Positions 48,962 to 57,255 of a stretch of DNA of 64,000 bases are shown here, in pieces. The translations under genes were made by a program, and so were the position numbers. Positions within the stretch are counted from its first letter, which is position 1, and each line of letters starts with the position of its first letter. Under the pieces are notes generated by a model. It saw only the letters and a program-made list of their open reading frames with translations, was not told the origin of the DNA and did no database searches. This stretch comes from JACQFK01 sp964619955 (GTDB taxonomy: Bacteria; Planctomycetota; MHYJ01; JACPRB01). The DNA lies in NCBI GenBank assembly GCA_964619955.1, contig CAZUJF010000006.1, positions 124,001-188,000 of the forward strand. The letters are read 5' to 3'.

Positions 48962-49738
48962 CTACTTCTTGTCGTTCACATCCCCCTCCTTTCCCTTCAT
49001 CCTGTAGCTCTTGCCCTCGATGACGACGACGTCGGCGTGGTGGCCGAGCCGGTCGATCATCGCGGAAGCCAGCGTGTTGTCCTGGTTCATCACCTCGCCC
49101 CAGTGCTTGAAGGGGCGATTGGTCGTCAGCGCGATGGAGCCCTGCTCGTAGCGCGCGGAGACGACCTGGAAGATCAGGTCCGCGCCCTTGCGGTCGATGG
49201 GCAGGTAGCCGAGCTCGTCGATGACGAGGAGCTTGGGCCGCGTGTACTGCTTGAGCTTGGGCGCGAGCGTGTTGTCCGCCATCGCGGCGGTCAGGTGGTT
49301 CACCATGCCCACCGCCGTGGTGAAGCGCACGGAGAGGTTTGCCTCGCATGCCGCGAAGGCGAGGGCCACGCAGAGATGGGTCTTCCCGAGGCCCGTCTGG
49401 CCGATCAGGACGGCGTTGGCTTTGCGCTCGATGAAGGAGAGGTCGAAGAGGTCCAGGACCTTCTGCTTGTTGATCCGGCTGGGCCAGGCGAAGTCGTAGC
49501 CCGCGAGGGACTTCTGGAAGGGCAGCTTGGCGGCCGAGACCCTGTACTTCACCATCCGCTCGTGCCGCCAGGCGGCCTCCTGGGCGACGAGGTGATCCAG
49601 GTACTCGAGGTAGCCGATCTGGGCCTGGGAGGCCTGGCGCGTGTACTCCGGGAAGATCTGCGCGATCTTCTGGAGGCCGAGGGCCTGCAGGTTGTGGCGG
49701 AGCCGCTCCTCGCGGTCAGGGGTCCCGGATTTCCTCAT
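48962..49738 (-). CDS. istB: IS21-family transposition helper ATPase IstB
   Basis: A 258-residue AAA+ protein that assists the IstA transposase. Walker A GQTGLGKTHL and Walker B KLLVIDELGYLP are intact; N-terminal LRHNLQALGLQKIAQIFPEYTRQASQAQIGYLEYLDHLV is the IstB-type helical domain. It overlaps the istA stop by 4 bp. Appears functional. Confidence 0.95.
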   Translation of the reverse strand: MRKSGTPDREERLRHNLQALGLQKIAQIFPEYTRQASQAQIGYLEYLDHLVAQEAAWRHERMVKYRVSAAKLPFQKSLAGYDFAWPSRINKQKVLDLFDLSFIERKANAVLIGQTGLGKTHLCVALAFAACEANLSVRFTTAVGMVNHLTAAMADNTLAPKLKQYTRPKLLVIDELGYLPIDRKGADLIFQVVSARYEQGSIALTTNRPFKHWGEVMNQDNTLASAMIDRLGHHADVVVIEGKSYRMKGKEGDVNDKK

Positions 49739-51228
49739 TGTTTCTCCTCGGAGCCGCCGGTCTTGAGCCAGTCGTCGTAGTGCCGAAGATCCTGCTCGGG
49801 CAGGTCGATCTCGGCGAGATCCTTGTTCTTGATCTGGAGCTGGGTCTTTTGCCCCTCGCGTCGGCGCCGGCGCTCGGCGAGGACGATGTTCTCCACGTAG
49901 TCGGCTCCGTAGGCGCCGTACTGGAGAGCCCGGAGGATGGCGCCGAGCACCTCGGCCTTGCCGTAGGTGGCAACGAGGTCGAGGATCCGCATCAGGTGCC
50001 GGTCGACGGAGAGCTCCGTTTTGACGAGCCCGGCCAGATAGGTCTGGGCCTCGGGCGCGAGCGCCAGGAAGAGCCGCTGGAGCGTGGTCCCCGAGGCGCG
50101 GCGCTTGCGCGCGAGGACCTCTTCCACGTGCGCGGGGTCGATGATGTCCTGGTGGGACTCGAAGGAGCGCGAGTGTCGGGCGATCACGCTGGGCCCGTCA
50201 TAGACGGTGACCTCGGTGGGCGATGCGCGCAGGACCAGCTCCTGATCCACGTACTTGGGCGGGACGGTGTAGGTGTTGTTCTCGAAGGTAACCCGGCAGT
50301 CGAGGGTGACCTTGACGGAGCGAAGGATCCGCGTGTCGTAAGCGCCCTCGGGGAGCGCGAGCATCCGGGCCTTGTCGTCGGCGAAGAGATCGACGGGGCG
50401 CCGGCCGGTGGTCTTGTGGATCCGGCGGTTGGCCTTCTCGTCGCGCCACTGGACGGCCTCGGCGCTCACCTCGCCGAGGGAGCGGAAGGTCCGGCCCAGG
50501 AGGAAGTTCGAGCGGATGTACTGGATGGTGCGCTCGACGCGGCCCTTCTCCCAGCCAGAGGCGGGGTTGCAGGCGACGGGCTCGAAGAGGTAGTGGCCGG
50601 CGAAATCCATGAAGCGGGGGTTCCAGCGGATCTCGCGGCCGGCGCGGGCGAGGACGACGGTCTTGAGGTTGTCGTAGAAGAGCCTCCTGGGGCAGCCGCC
50701 GAAGAAGGCGAAGGCGTTCTGGTGGCAGCGGAGGAATTCCTCGAGTGCCTCCGAGATGGTGAACTCGAGGTAGACCATCCGGCTGTAGCACAGCGTCATG
50801 ACGAAGACCGAAAGGCGGCGCCGCTGCCCGCCCACCTCGAAAGGGCCGCAGTAGGCCCAGTCCACCTCGCCGGCTTCGCCGGCGTGGAAGGCCCGGCGGA
50901 TGTAGGCGTCGCGCTGCCGGGACTGCCGGAGCTTGCTGAGGCGCTCCTTGACGATGGTGTACTTCCCGGTGAAGCCGCGGCGCTGGAGCTCCTCCAGCAT
51001 GCGGACGGCGGTCATGCGGGGTGTCGCCTCAAGGATCTCCTGGATGTCCTTCTCGAAGGCATCCAGGACCGAGGAGCGCCCCCGCGCCGGAGGCGGGGGC
51101 GCGTGGTCGTGCTTGAGGGCCCGATAGACGGTTTCGCGATGGACGTTCAGGCGTTCGGCGATCTGCCGCCCCGAGAGCTTCTCCACGTGGAAGAGCCGCC
51201 GGATCTCCGCCCAGATCTCCGGCATCAC
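49735..51228 (-). CDS. istA: IS21-family transposase IstA
   Basis: A 497-residue DDE transposase. HTH at the N-terminus (EKLSGRQIAERLNVHRETVYRAL), catalytic core with GEVDWAYCGPF (first Asp), LFYDNLKTVV (second Asp) and WEKGRVERTIQYIRSNFL (Glu), then the beta-barrel Mu-C-like end (VTFENNTYTVPPKYVDQELVLRA). It overlaps istB downstream and the accessory ORF upstream by ATGA. The frame is complete. Confidence 0.95.
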   Translation of the reverse strand: MMPEIWAEIRRLFHVEKLSGRQIAERLNVHRETVYRALKHDHAPPPPARGRSSVLDAFEKDIQEILEATPRMTAVRMLEELQRRGFTGKYTIVKERLSKLRQSRQRDAYIRRAFHAGEAGEVDWAYCGPFEVGGQRRRLSVFVMTLCYSRMVYLEFTISEALEEFLRCHQNAFAFFGGCPRRLFYDNLKTVVLARAGREIRWNPRFMDFAGHYLFEPVACNPASGWEKGRVERTIQYIRSNFLLGRTFRSLGEVSAEAVQWRDEKANRRIHKTTGRRPVDLFADDKARMLALPEGAYDTRILRSVKVTLDCRVTFENNTYTVPPKYVDQELVLRASPTEVTVYDGPSVIARHSRSFESHQDIIDPAHVEEVLARKRRASGTTLQRLFLALAPEAQTYLAGLVKTELSVDRHLMRILDLVATYGKAEVLGAILRALQYGAYGADYVENIVLAERRRRREGQKTQLQIKNKDLAEIDLPEQDLRHYDDWLKTGGSEEKQ

Positions 51229-51575
51229 CGGCCACCACCCATGGGGACCGGCAGGACCTGGTAGAAGCCGTCCACGTCGTGGGGCGAGAACGGGCGGAAC
51301 GCGATGAACCCTCTCTCCAGGAGCCGGGCCTTGGACTCCTCGAACTCCCCCCAGTCGATGCCGAGCTTCTGGCAGACGACGTCCTTGCGGTAGAAGGACG
51401 TGCCGGTGCGGTCGGCCGCCAGGACGAGGAAGACGTAGACCGCGAGGTCCTGGAGCGTCATCCGCTCGACGTGGCCCTCGCGGAGCAGGCGGTGATCAAG
51501 CCAGGCGAAGCTGCCCTGGATTTGCCGAACGCGGTCCGGCGCCGGCACGAGGGGAACGCGTTTGCGCGCGAGCAT
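51225..51575 (-). CDS. IS21-associated accessory protein
   Basis: A 116-residue protein whose stop overlaps the istA start (ATGA), so it is co-translated with the transposase. The middle looks like a winged-helix (MTLQDLAVYVFLVLAADRTGTSFYRKDVVCQKLGIDWGEFEESKARLLERGFIAF), as in replication-initiator-type small ORFs associated with some IS21 elements. Probable DNA-binding role in transposition or its control (inference). Confidence 0.7.
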   Translation of the reverse strand: MLARKRVPLVPAPDRVRQIQGSFAWLDHRLLREGHVERMTLQDLAVYVFLVLAADRTGTSFYRKDVVCQKLGIDWGEFEESKARLLERGFIAFRPFSPHDVDGFYQVLPVPMGGGR

Positions 51576-51617
51576 GTGCCCTCCGAGAAAGTTCTCGGGC
51601 GCATCTTTGCCGGAGGC

Positions 51618-51840
51618 TCATTCCCCGCCAAGGTGAGGGCCACGGCGCGGGGGCGGCCGCGGAAGCGGATCCGGGAGACCTCGCAACAGCCGGGGCTGGC
51701 GGGGAAAGCGCCGCAGGAGGCGCCTCCGGCCACGTTTCCACGAGGAGGCACAGTCCCTTCCGCAGAACACGACGAGCTGCCGCGCGGGCCGGTCGACGCG
51801 CCGGTGGCAACGATCACAGCGGTAGGCGAAATCGCCAGAC
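51618..51840 (-). other. possible second zinc-finger reading frame
   Basis: In the frame different from the 51814 ORF the sequence reads FAYRCDRCHRRVDRPARQLVVFCGRDCASSWKRG, a CxxC...CxxxC zinc-finger pattern, before a TGA at 51618-51620. There is no start codon in this frame near its beginning, so it could be the frameshifted continuation of the 51814 ORF or a coincidence of overlapping frames. The same frame continues after the TGA into the accessory ORF. Confidence 0.35.
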
Positions 51841-52044
51841 GATGGCTGGAACTGCTGACACCCGGCCTTCGTTCGCGGCCTCGACGGCGGCCAGGAGATG
51901 GGCGCGGTATCTCCGGCGACGTTGGGCCTGTCGGTTTTGGACCTTGCGCGCCTGGCCGCTGCAATCGGCCGAGCAGTAGCGTCGGTTGCCGTCAGGGTCG
52001 AACGATCGGTTGCAATCGGCCCAACCGCACTTTAGACTCGCCAA
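51814..52044 (-). CDS. small zinc-finger protein within the IS21 element
   Basis: A 76-residue ORF with a four-Cys module CGWADCNRSFDPDGNRRYCSADC followed by an Arg/Gln-rich helix (ARKVQNRQAQRRRRYRAHLL), the common CxxxxC...YCSxxC type of small nucleic-acid-binding proteins on mobile elements. The frame ends soon after a second cysteine-pair sequence begins in another frame, so a frameshift is possible. It lies upstream of the accessory ORF and istA. Confidence 0.55.
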   Translation of the reverse strand: MASLKCGWADCNRSFDPDGNRRYCSADCSGQARKVQNRQAQRRRRYRAHLLAAVEAANEGRVSAVPAIVWRFRLPL

Positions 52045-52192
52045 TCTCCTCCGGTTGCGTCAGGGGTTCGGGAGGCCTTGTGGTCTCGCGGATGCAAGCC
52101 CCTGATGTACCGGAGGTTTTTCTTTCTGTCGAGACTCCCCGCACGACGCTCCCCGTCCGTCTAGACTATTGAAGGTTGGGAAAGGAACTCCA

Positions 52193-53380
52193 GTGAAGTC
52201 CGTCGGCTTTCTTCTTACGTTGGCTCTGGTCGGCTGCGCGCAAACACCGATCGCCGCGGACTCGACAGGCCTGCAAGGGCAGGACAAGAACGGGGAGTTG
52301 TACCAAGGAGGCGGTTATCCCTTGGCGATGAGCGGGGACGGCACGTGGATCCTGACTGTGGATTCGATTCAGGACCAGCCGGGAGGCCAACCGAGAGGCG
52401 TCGTCGAGTTATGGGACCTCGAGAGCGGGAAGAGAAGGACCCGATTCAAGGGTCACTTGGACTTCGTAAGGGCCTTGGCGTTCAGCCCGGATGGGCGGAA
52501 GATCCTCTCGGGCGGAGGACGGGAGGAACTTTACTTCCCGGGCGATAAGGATGATACCTCCGTCAGGCTCTGGGATCGAAGCACCGGCAAAGAGATTCAA
52601 CGTTTCGAGGGACACGAAGGCATGGTGTTTACGGTCCAGTTCTCTCCGGATGGAAAGCGGATTCTGTCGGGCGCCATGGACACCACGGCACGGCTGTGGG
52701 ATGCGGAGACGGGCGTGTTGATCCGCTCTCTTCCGGAGTACAGCCCGACTACTCTCTGTCAGAGCAGCCTTTCCTTCAGTCCCAGCGGAAACGAACTCCT
52801 GATGCTCACGCGGCCCGGTGCGCAGATCTTCGACGCCCGGACGGGTGCCTTTCTCCGCAAGATTCAAGTTGAGGAGCCTGGGTATCACGGCTTCAACTCG
52901 GCAGAATACAGTCCTGATGGCCGGTTCATCGTCACCGCCGCTTCCCTCGACAAGACGGCGCGCCTCTGGGATGCCGGGACCGGGCGCGAGCTTCGCGCCT
53001 TCAAGGGGCATGCCAATTTCGTTCTTCATGCCTCCTTCAGCGAGGATGGAACGAAGGTAGTCACGGCGGGGCACGATGCAACCGTAAGGATCTGGGATCC
53101 GACCACGGGAATGGAGTTGAAGCAGCTCAAGGTTCCGGGCTCTGCGGGGGAGGCCTATACGGCGGCGGGAGACAAAAGGATCGTGGTGGACTGGCGATCC
53201 GACGCCAATTACAAGGTCGTCGACGGGGTCTCCCTGTGGGACATCGAGAGCGGACGGGAAATCAGGCGATTGGAATGGACCCCCTTCGCCTTAACGAAGC
53301 ACCGCCAGAAGATCCTGGTGGGGAGCCAGCTTTGGGACGCCTCTTCCGGAGAAATCCTTCGGCACTATCCGGTGAAGTAG
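52193..53380 (+). CDS. WD40-repeat lipoprotein, passenger of the IS21-type element
   Basis: A 395-residue exported protein. GTG start after AAAGGA, lipoprotein signal FLLTLALVGC (Cys14), then at least six WD40 blades (ARLWDAETG, VRLWDRSTGKEI, VELWDLESGKR, ARLWDAGTGRELRAFKGH, VRIWDPTTGMEL, VSLWDIESGREIRRL). It probably forms a beta-propeller binding platform. It is on the strand opposite to istAB and ends 67 bp before the right inverted repeat, so it is inside the element. No partner is evident. Confidence 0.82.
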   Translation: MKSVGFLLTLALVGCAQTPIAADSTGLQGQDKNGELYQGGGYPLAMSGDGTWILTVDSIQDQPGGQPRGVVELWDLESGKRRTRFKGHLDFVRALAFSPDGRKILSGGGREELYFPGDKDDTSVRLWDRSTGKEIQRFEGHEGMVFTVQFSPDGKRILSGAMDTTARLWDAETGVLIRSLPEYSPTTLCQSSLSFSPSGNELLMLTRPGAQIFDARTGAFLRKIQVEEPGYHGFNSAEYSPDGRFIVTAASLDKTARLWDAGTGRELRAFKGHANFVLHASFSEDGTKVVTAGHDATVRIWDPTTGMELKQLKVPGSAGEAYTAAGDKRIVVDWRSDANYKVVDGVSLWDIESGREIRRLEWTPFALTKHRQKILVGSQLWDASSGEILRHYPVK

Positions 53381-53473
53381 AAGCAACTGGGGACGAACAG
53401 ACGGGAAGTAGATTCAAACGGTGGCCGGGCCGCTCAGCGCCATTACTGGCCGGTTTTCTCGCCGCCGCCGACA

Positions 53474-53478
53474 GTCAC
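53474..53478 (+). repeat. target-site duplication GTCAC (right)
   Basis: Direct repeat of 48728-48732 just outside the right terminal repeat. Confidence 0.75.
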
Positions 53479-53500
53479 CCCTGGTCTCTTGTCTCGCCTA

Positions 53501-53542
53501 CCGGGCGGTCTGGAGTGGGATGAATTATTTGATAGGACGGGA
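53501..53542 (+). repeat. 42-bp direct repeat, copy 2
   Basis: Begins CCGGGCGGTCTGG and ends GATAGGACGGGA; same orientation as 46893-46934. It begins 22 bp after the IS21 target duplication. Confidence 0.6.
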
Positions 53543-54220
53543 ACTGGCTCGGGAAGAGGTGGGGAAGAGTGTCACCGAGTGTCACCGAATGTATGTTTTG
53601 ATCGGCCTTCCAGGCGCTAAAAACGCTAATTGGGCCTCAGAATCGCGGTTTTCGGAAATTTCAAGACTGGCGCAATCAACCGCTCTGCCACCCCTCCATG
53701 AGGACGTGAATCGGGATCAAGAGTAGGGAATCGGTGCGCGGGGACTAGCGGAATGAGGGGTGCCATGATCGAAGGCTGTGCACTCATACGAGGCTACAGA
53801 AGGGCGATCGGTCGGTCAAGGGTTGGTCGGGTGCAAGCGTGGTCGATCAGCGTGGCGCCAGGGTAAACGGACGTGGTAGGTAGGGTGTCCTCGCAAGGGT
53901 GATGATGGGGTACTGCACCGCAGGCGCAGGCTGGGTCTTGTCCATTTCGATCTTGAAGTCGAAGCAAGTGAGATGGATGCGATCCCCCACGCGGACCGTC
54001 ACGGTGCGGACGCTCAGCGCCCGCCGCACCTTCACAAGACAATGCAGATCGCTCGGCACCGGCACGATCTGGTCAGCCTACGCGAGCGACGAGTTGCAGA
54101 AGCTCTAGGCGAGAAGGCGAAAGTCGACTGGCGACGGTTCGCCGCAGGGTATGCTTTTCAGGCCGGGGAAGATCCGGGATTGGCCATCGAGGACGCCGGG
54201 AAGAACTAGGGCTTGGGGTC
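53543..54220. other. intergenic region with decayed coding sequence
   Basis: About 680 bp without an intact recognisable gene. It includes a stretch with coding-type third-position bias on the minus strand (53847-54065) and a short plus-strand frame near 54050-54209 (KVDWRRFAAGYAFQAGEDPGLAIEDAG-stop). Probably remnants of genes lost in the accessory region. Confidence 0.4.
53847..54065 (-). pseudogene. coding remnant, unidentified
   Basis: A 72-codon frame (GTG start, PVPSDLHCLVKVRRALSV...MDKTQPAPAVQYPIITLARTPYLPRP) with strongly G/C third positions and plausible protein composition, but closed by a TAG just upstream, no ribosome site and no family I recognise. Most likely the 3' part of a broken gene. 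Confidence 0.35.
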
Positions 54221-54526
54221 ATGAAGACGCAGGATGGTCCTTCTGCCGCAGGAGGCGATGCGGCCCAACCTCCCGGCTCCGGGTTCCTGCTGGTCTTCAA
54301 GATCTGCGTGGCAACCGCTCTCCTGGGCTGGCGAATCTGGGCGTATCCCCTCGACGCCGTGTGGCGCGATTGGGTCGCAATCCTGTCGTTGTATTGGATC
54401 GGCTTTCCCTTCGTCGCGCCCCGCTTTCGAGGCCAGGTAACCGTTGGCGCGATGGCCTACCTTTTCGGAGTCTTCCTGCACGGAGAGTTCCGGCACGTCC
54501 TGGCCGTGTTCGGCGGGTCGCCATGA
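54221..54526 (+). CDS. small membrane protein
   Basis: A 101-residue protein with three hydrophobic segments (FLLVFKICVATALLGWRIWAY, DWVAILSLYWIGFPFVA, VGAMAYLFGVFLHGEF). It overlaps the following glycosyltransferase by ATGA, so the two are coupled and probably form a unit in the membrane. Function unknown. Confidence 0.7.
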   Translation: MKTQDGPSAAGGDAAQPPGSGFLLVFKICVATALLGWRIWAYPLDAVWRDWVAILSLYWIGFPFVAPRFRGQVTVGAMAYLFGVFLHGEFRHVLAVFGGSP

Positions 54527-56247
54527 TCCTGGGAGTGTTGGGCATGGTCGCCGCAAACGCGGCAGTGCTTCTGGGAACCCACCTCCTTCATCGTCCCCTG
54601 AAGGCGGGGCGGCCTGGGCTGGATCTACTGACATTTCTCCTGACGCGCCTGGTCCTGATCTCCGCGATTGTGCTGGTGGCGGGACTCCTGCAGGTGCTGA
54701 ATGCACTCTTCCTGGGGTCTGCCGGATTTCTGTTGCTCCTGGCGCAGGTGGCCGCCAAGGTCCACCGAGACCTGCCGCGTCCGTCGTGGCCTTCGTGTGG
54801 CAAGATCGGCGCCGCCGTCCTGGCCGTGATGGCGCTGCGGCAGATCGGCCAGGTCTGGTTTCTCGCTCCGTTTAGTTCCGACGCATTGTCCTACCATCTG
54901 ACAAAGGTCGCGGAGTGGGTCCAGGCCGGCGGCTTCACGCGGGAAATGGGCCCGGACACCCATGCGTCCTTTCCTGCGGGATTCGAGCTCATCGAGACCT
55001 GGTGGGTGGTCTTCCTCCATCACGACGTGCTCATTGAAATGGCCGGAGTCGAGTTCATCGTGGTCGCATTCGCTGGAACTTGGGAGCTCGCGCGGAGGCT
55101 GGGCGTCTCCACCCGATGGTCCTACCTTGCCTCCATCCTGTACACGACGTCGCCCGGGCTGCAACTCGCCTCCATCTCCTGCATGAACGATGGAGCAGTT
55201 GCCGCGCTCGTCGTGTCATCGGCGGTGCTCGTCCTGTCTCGGGCCTCTCCGTCCATCCTCCTCGGCGCGGCGGGCTTGGGACTCGGAGTGAAACCGACCT
55301 TTGGGTATGCTCTTCCCGGCTTCCTGGTGCTGTGGTGGTTCGTCCGGAGAGACCCCCGGCCGGCCGCGCCCCATCGGAAGGCCGCGCTCTGTTTCTGTGC
55401 GCTCGGCCTCGCCTTGGGAGCCTTCTGGTACGCCAGGAACGCCGTATGGTACGGTAATCCTATCTTTCCCGTGGAGCGAAGCGGGCTCATCGGCGGAACC
55501 GGGAAACTCCGGATCCAGGTCGGACCGAAACCGATGTCGGGCGTGGAGAACCTGTTGAGCCTGGTCGACGAGCGGATCTCCGACCATGTCGTGCCTTACA
55601 ACACCCTTCTGCTCCATCTTTCAGGGTGGGGAGCGGCCGCTTTCGCCTGCGGCCTGATCTCCCTGGTTCACGAGGTGCGAAGCGAACGCGCCGTGCGCCA
55701 CGCGGCGCTCGGGTTCCTGGCCTCCCTCCTTTGCGTCCTGCTCCTCGTCCATCACGACCCGTGGTTCACGAGATTCATCCTCTTCTTCCCGGCAATTCTC
55801 TCGGTCGCCGTCGCGAGGATTGTCGAGCGTTACCGAGGAGCGTTGCTGGTCGCGGCGACGGCCGTGGCCGCTCAATGGATCGCGACCCTCGTGCCGTGGG
55901 ATCTCCCTTTGGGCGACATTCGCCGGCTCTGGGGTTTCGGTTGGCAAGATCGTTCAATGGCCCGGATTATCGAGGCGTGGCCCTTGGAGCCCGTCGTCGG
56001 ATACTACGTTCGCGAGCCCGTCAACAACAGGGGCGAATCGTATCTTCTGTACAGGCCCGATTTTTCCTGTCAGGTCGTCTACACGCGCCCGGTTTCGGCG
56101 CCGGACCTGGTCCAACAGCTTCGAGCCGCCTCCGCCCGGCTTTTCTATGTCCCCCGGACCTCCGCCGAGGGCGATCCGCTTCTGAAGGAATGCCTCGACC
56201 TCAACCTGATCCGTCCCTTCAAAGGCGGCTTCTACATCCTGGATTGA
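54523..56247 (+). CDS. GT-C type membrane glycosyltransferase
   Basis: A 574-residue polytopic protein with about eleven hydrophobic helices. The first large loop has SSDALSYHLTKVAEWVQAGG and HASFPAGFELIETWW, the Asp-containing loop and following motif of ArnT/PMT-like (GT39/GT83) enzymes that use polyprenyl-phosphate sugars. The C-terminus is a small soluble domain (YYVREPVNNRGESYLLYRPDFSC). The start overlaps the upstream small membrane protein. Likely role is glycosylation of an envelope component; donor and acceptor unknown. Confidence 0.82.
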   Translation: MILGVLGMVAANAAVLLGTHLLHRPLKAGRPGLDLLTFLLTRLVLISAIVLVAGLLQVLNALFLGSAGFLLLLAQVAAKVHRDLPRPSWPSCGKIGAAVLAVMALRQIGQVWFLAPFSSDALSYHLTKVAEWVQAGGFTREMGPDTHASFPAGFELIETWWVVFLHHDVLIEMAGVEFIVVAFAGTWELARRLGVSTRWSYLASILYTTSPGLQLASISCMNDGAVAALVVSSAVLVLSRASPSILLGAAGLGLGVKPTFGYALPGFLVLWWFVRRDPRPAAPHRKAALCFCALGLALGAFWYARNAVWYGNPIFPVERSGLIGGTGKLRIQVGPKPMSGVENLLSLVDERISDHVVPYNTLLLHLSGWGAAAFACGLISLVHEVRSERAVRHAALGFLASLLCVLLLVHHDPWFTRFILFFPAILSVAVARIVERYRGALLVAATAVAAQWIATLVPWDLPLGDIRRLWGFGWQDRSMARIIEAWPLEPVVGYYVREPVNNRGESYLLYRPDFSCQVVYTRPVSAPDLVQQLRAASARLFYVPRTSAEGDPLLKECLDLNLIRPFKGGFYILD

Positions 56248-56349
56248 GGGCGGTCTCTGAGGCGATTCGCAATCTTCTTGAACGCCGGCCGGAAGAATGT
56301 ATGATTAGCCTGCCTTTGGGAATCTGAAAACGGCGACAAGGAGAAAAAG

Positions 56350-56946
56350 ATGAAAAGGCCCAACTGGAGTTATCTGGTGCCGATTGGGGCGTTCTTGGCC
56401 GGTATCGCGCTTTCGGCAGTAGCCGAGACCTCCTTCCGGAACGTCATGGTACCGGCGACGACGGCCTTCCTCAGAGGCCCTGTGAACATCAAGACCACCG
56501 ACGTTCCTGCCGCGGAGGAAACCGTAGGCCCTCAAACAGTCAACGACGTCGAAGGGATCTGGACCCGCTCGCGGACGCAGCGCCCCGGCCCATTTGTTAA
56601 CGCCTTCCTGACCGGCGCCGCCCGCAAGAATGCCGAAAATGCGCTGGCCCAGTCGTTGCAGGCAAAGGCGAGCAAGTTCGAAGAAGCAAGCCATGTCTTT
56701 GACAGCAGCAACCCTGACAATCACACCGTCAAGGTCGAACCGTTTGGTGCCACTGCGAATCACCTGAACGCGGTGAAATCGCGAAAGAAAGACTCCGCGG
56801 AATGCAAGTCCGTCATCAAGGGACAGATTGTTCTCCATGCCGATGATTTCACGCTGGTCCTCTGGGACGGGATGGCCAACCCGATTGAAACCGTGATCGA
56901 GCTGAAAGCAGGCGACAGGAAGAAAGCCGAAGATACCGATAACTGA
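56350..56946 (+). CDS. exported hypothetical protein, interrupted by in-frame TGA
   Basis: A 198-residue protein with an N-terminal signal/anchor (WSYLVPIGAFLAGIALSAVA) and ribosome site AAGGAGAAAA. No known domain. The frame continues after the TGA for 55 more codons with coding-like bias (PVPTTGALPWEANWQISANVLREIETTVSIRV...LAQLEQTKVEFK-TAG, ending 57114), so the original protein was probably 253-254 residues. Either a recent nonsense mutation or read-through. Confidence 0.65.
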   Translation: MKRPNWSYLVPIGAFLAGIALSAVAETSFRNVMVPATTAFLRGPVNIKTTDVPAAEETVGPQTVNDVEGIWTRSRTQRPGPFVNAFLTGAARKNAENALAQSLQAKASKFEEASHVFDSSNPDNHTVKVEPFGATANHLNAVKSRKKDSAECKSVIKGQIVLHADDFTLVLWDGMANPIETVIELKAGDRKKAEDTDN

Positions 56947-57114
56947 CCCGTTCCCACGACGGGAGCGCTTCCGTGGGAAGCGAACTGGCAGATCAGCGCC
57001 AACGTCCTCCGGGAAATTGAGACCACGGTCTCCATCAGAGTCCAGGGAAATGGAGCGACCGCTTCAGTGGGCTCCCTGGCTCAGTTGGAGCAGACGAAGG
57101 TCGAGTTCAAGTAG
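56947..57114 (+). pseudogene. in-frame continuation of the exported protein after TGA
   Basis: This segment is in the same reading frame as 56350-56946, directly after its TGA, and has the same third-position G/C preference and beta-strand-like pattern (TTVSIRVQGNGATASVGSLAQLEQTKVEFK). It has no start of its own. It is the separated C-terminus of the upstream gene. Confidence 0.6.
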
Positions 57115-57255
57115 GCGACCATAACGAGATTGGCGGGCCCTGCAGCTTAATCCCTCACCGCGGGCGGCGCGAGAATGTTCGACCGTGCAGATCGGCTGAG
57201 CATGGCGTCCCACGGGAAAGTCCTCCTGCGGGATTAGATGCCTACGAGGTGATCG

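Larger units (their letters stand above)
48733..53473. mobile_element. IS21-family element with passenger genes (4.74 kb)
   Basis: Both ends carry the same 27-bp terminal inverted repeat beginning TGTCGGCGGCGGCGAGAAAA (48733-48759 and 53447-53473 inverted), with weaker similarity continuing inside (ACCGGCCACC), like the multiple terminal repeats of IS21 elements. The 5 bp GTCAC occurs directly outside both ends (48728-48732 and 53474-53478), a target duplication of the size IS21 makes. Inside are istB and istA (minus), an overlapping accessory ORF, one or two zinc-finger ORFs, and a WD40 lipoprotein gene (plus). At twice the normal length, it is an IS21 element with cargo. Confidence 0.85.

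Noticed and set aside
53399..53473. Right inverted repeat as a stray copy unrelated to istAB
   Set aside because: The GTCAC duplication at both outer borders and the 27-bp identity support a single element, though a search for other copies would be decisive.
56944..56946. TGA as selenocysteine codon
   Set aside because: The context DTDN-TGA-PVPT has no redox motif and no convincing downstream hairpin; a nonsense mutation is simpler.
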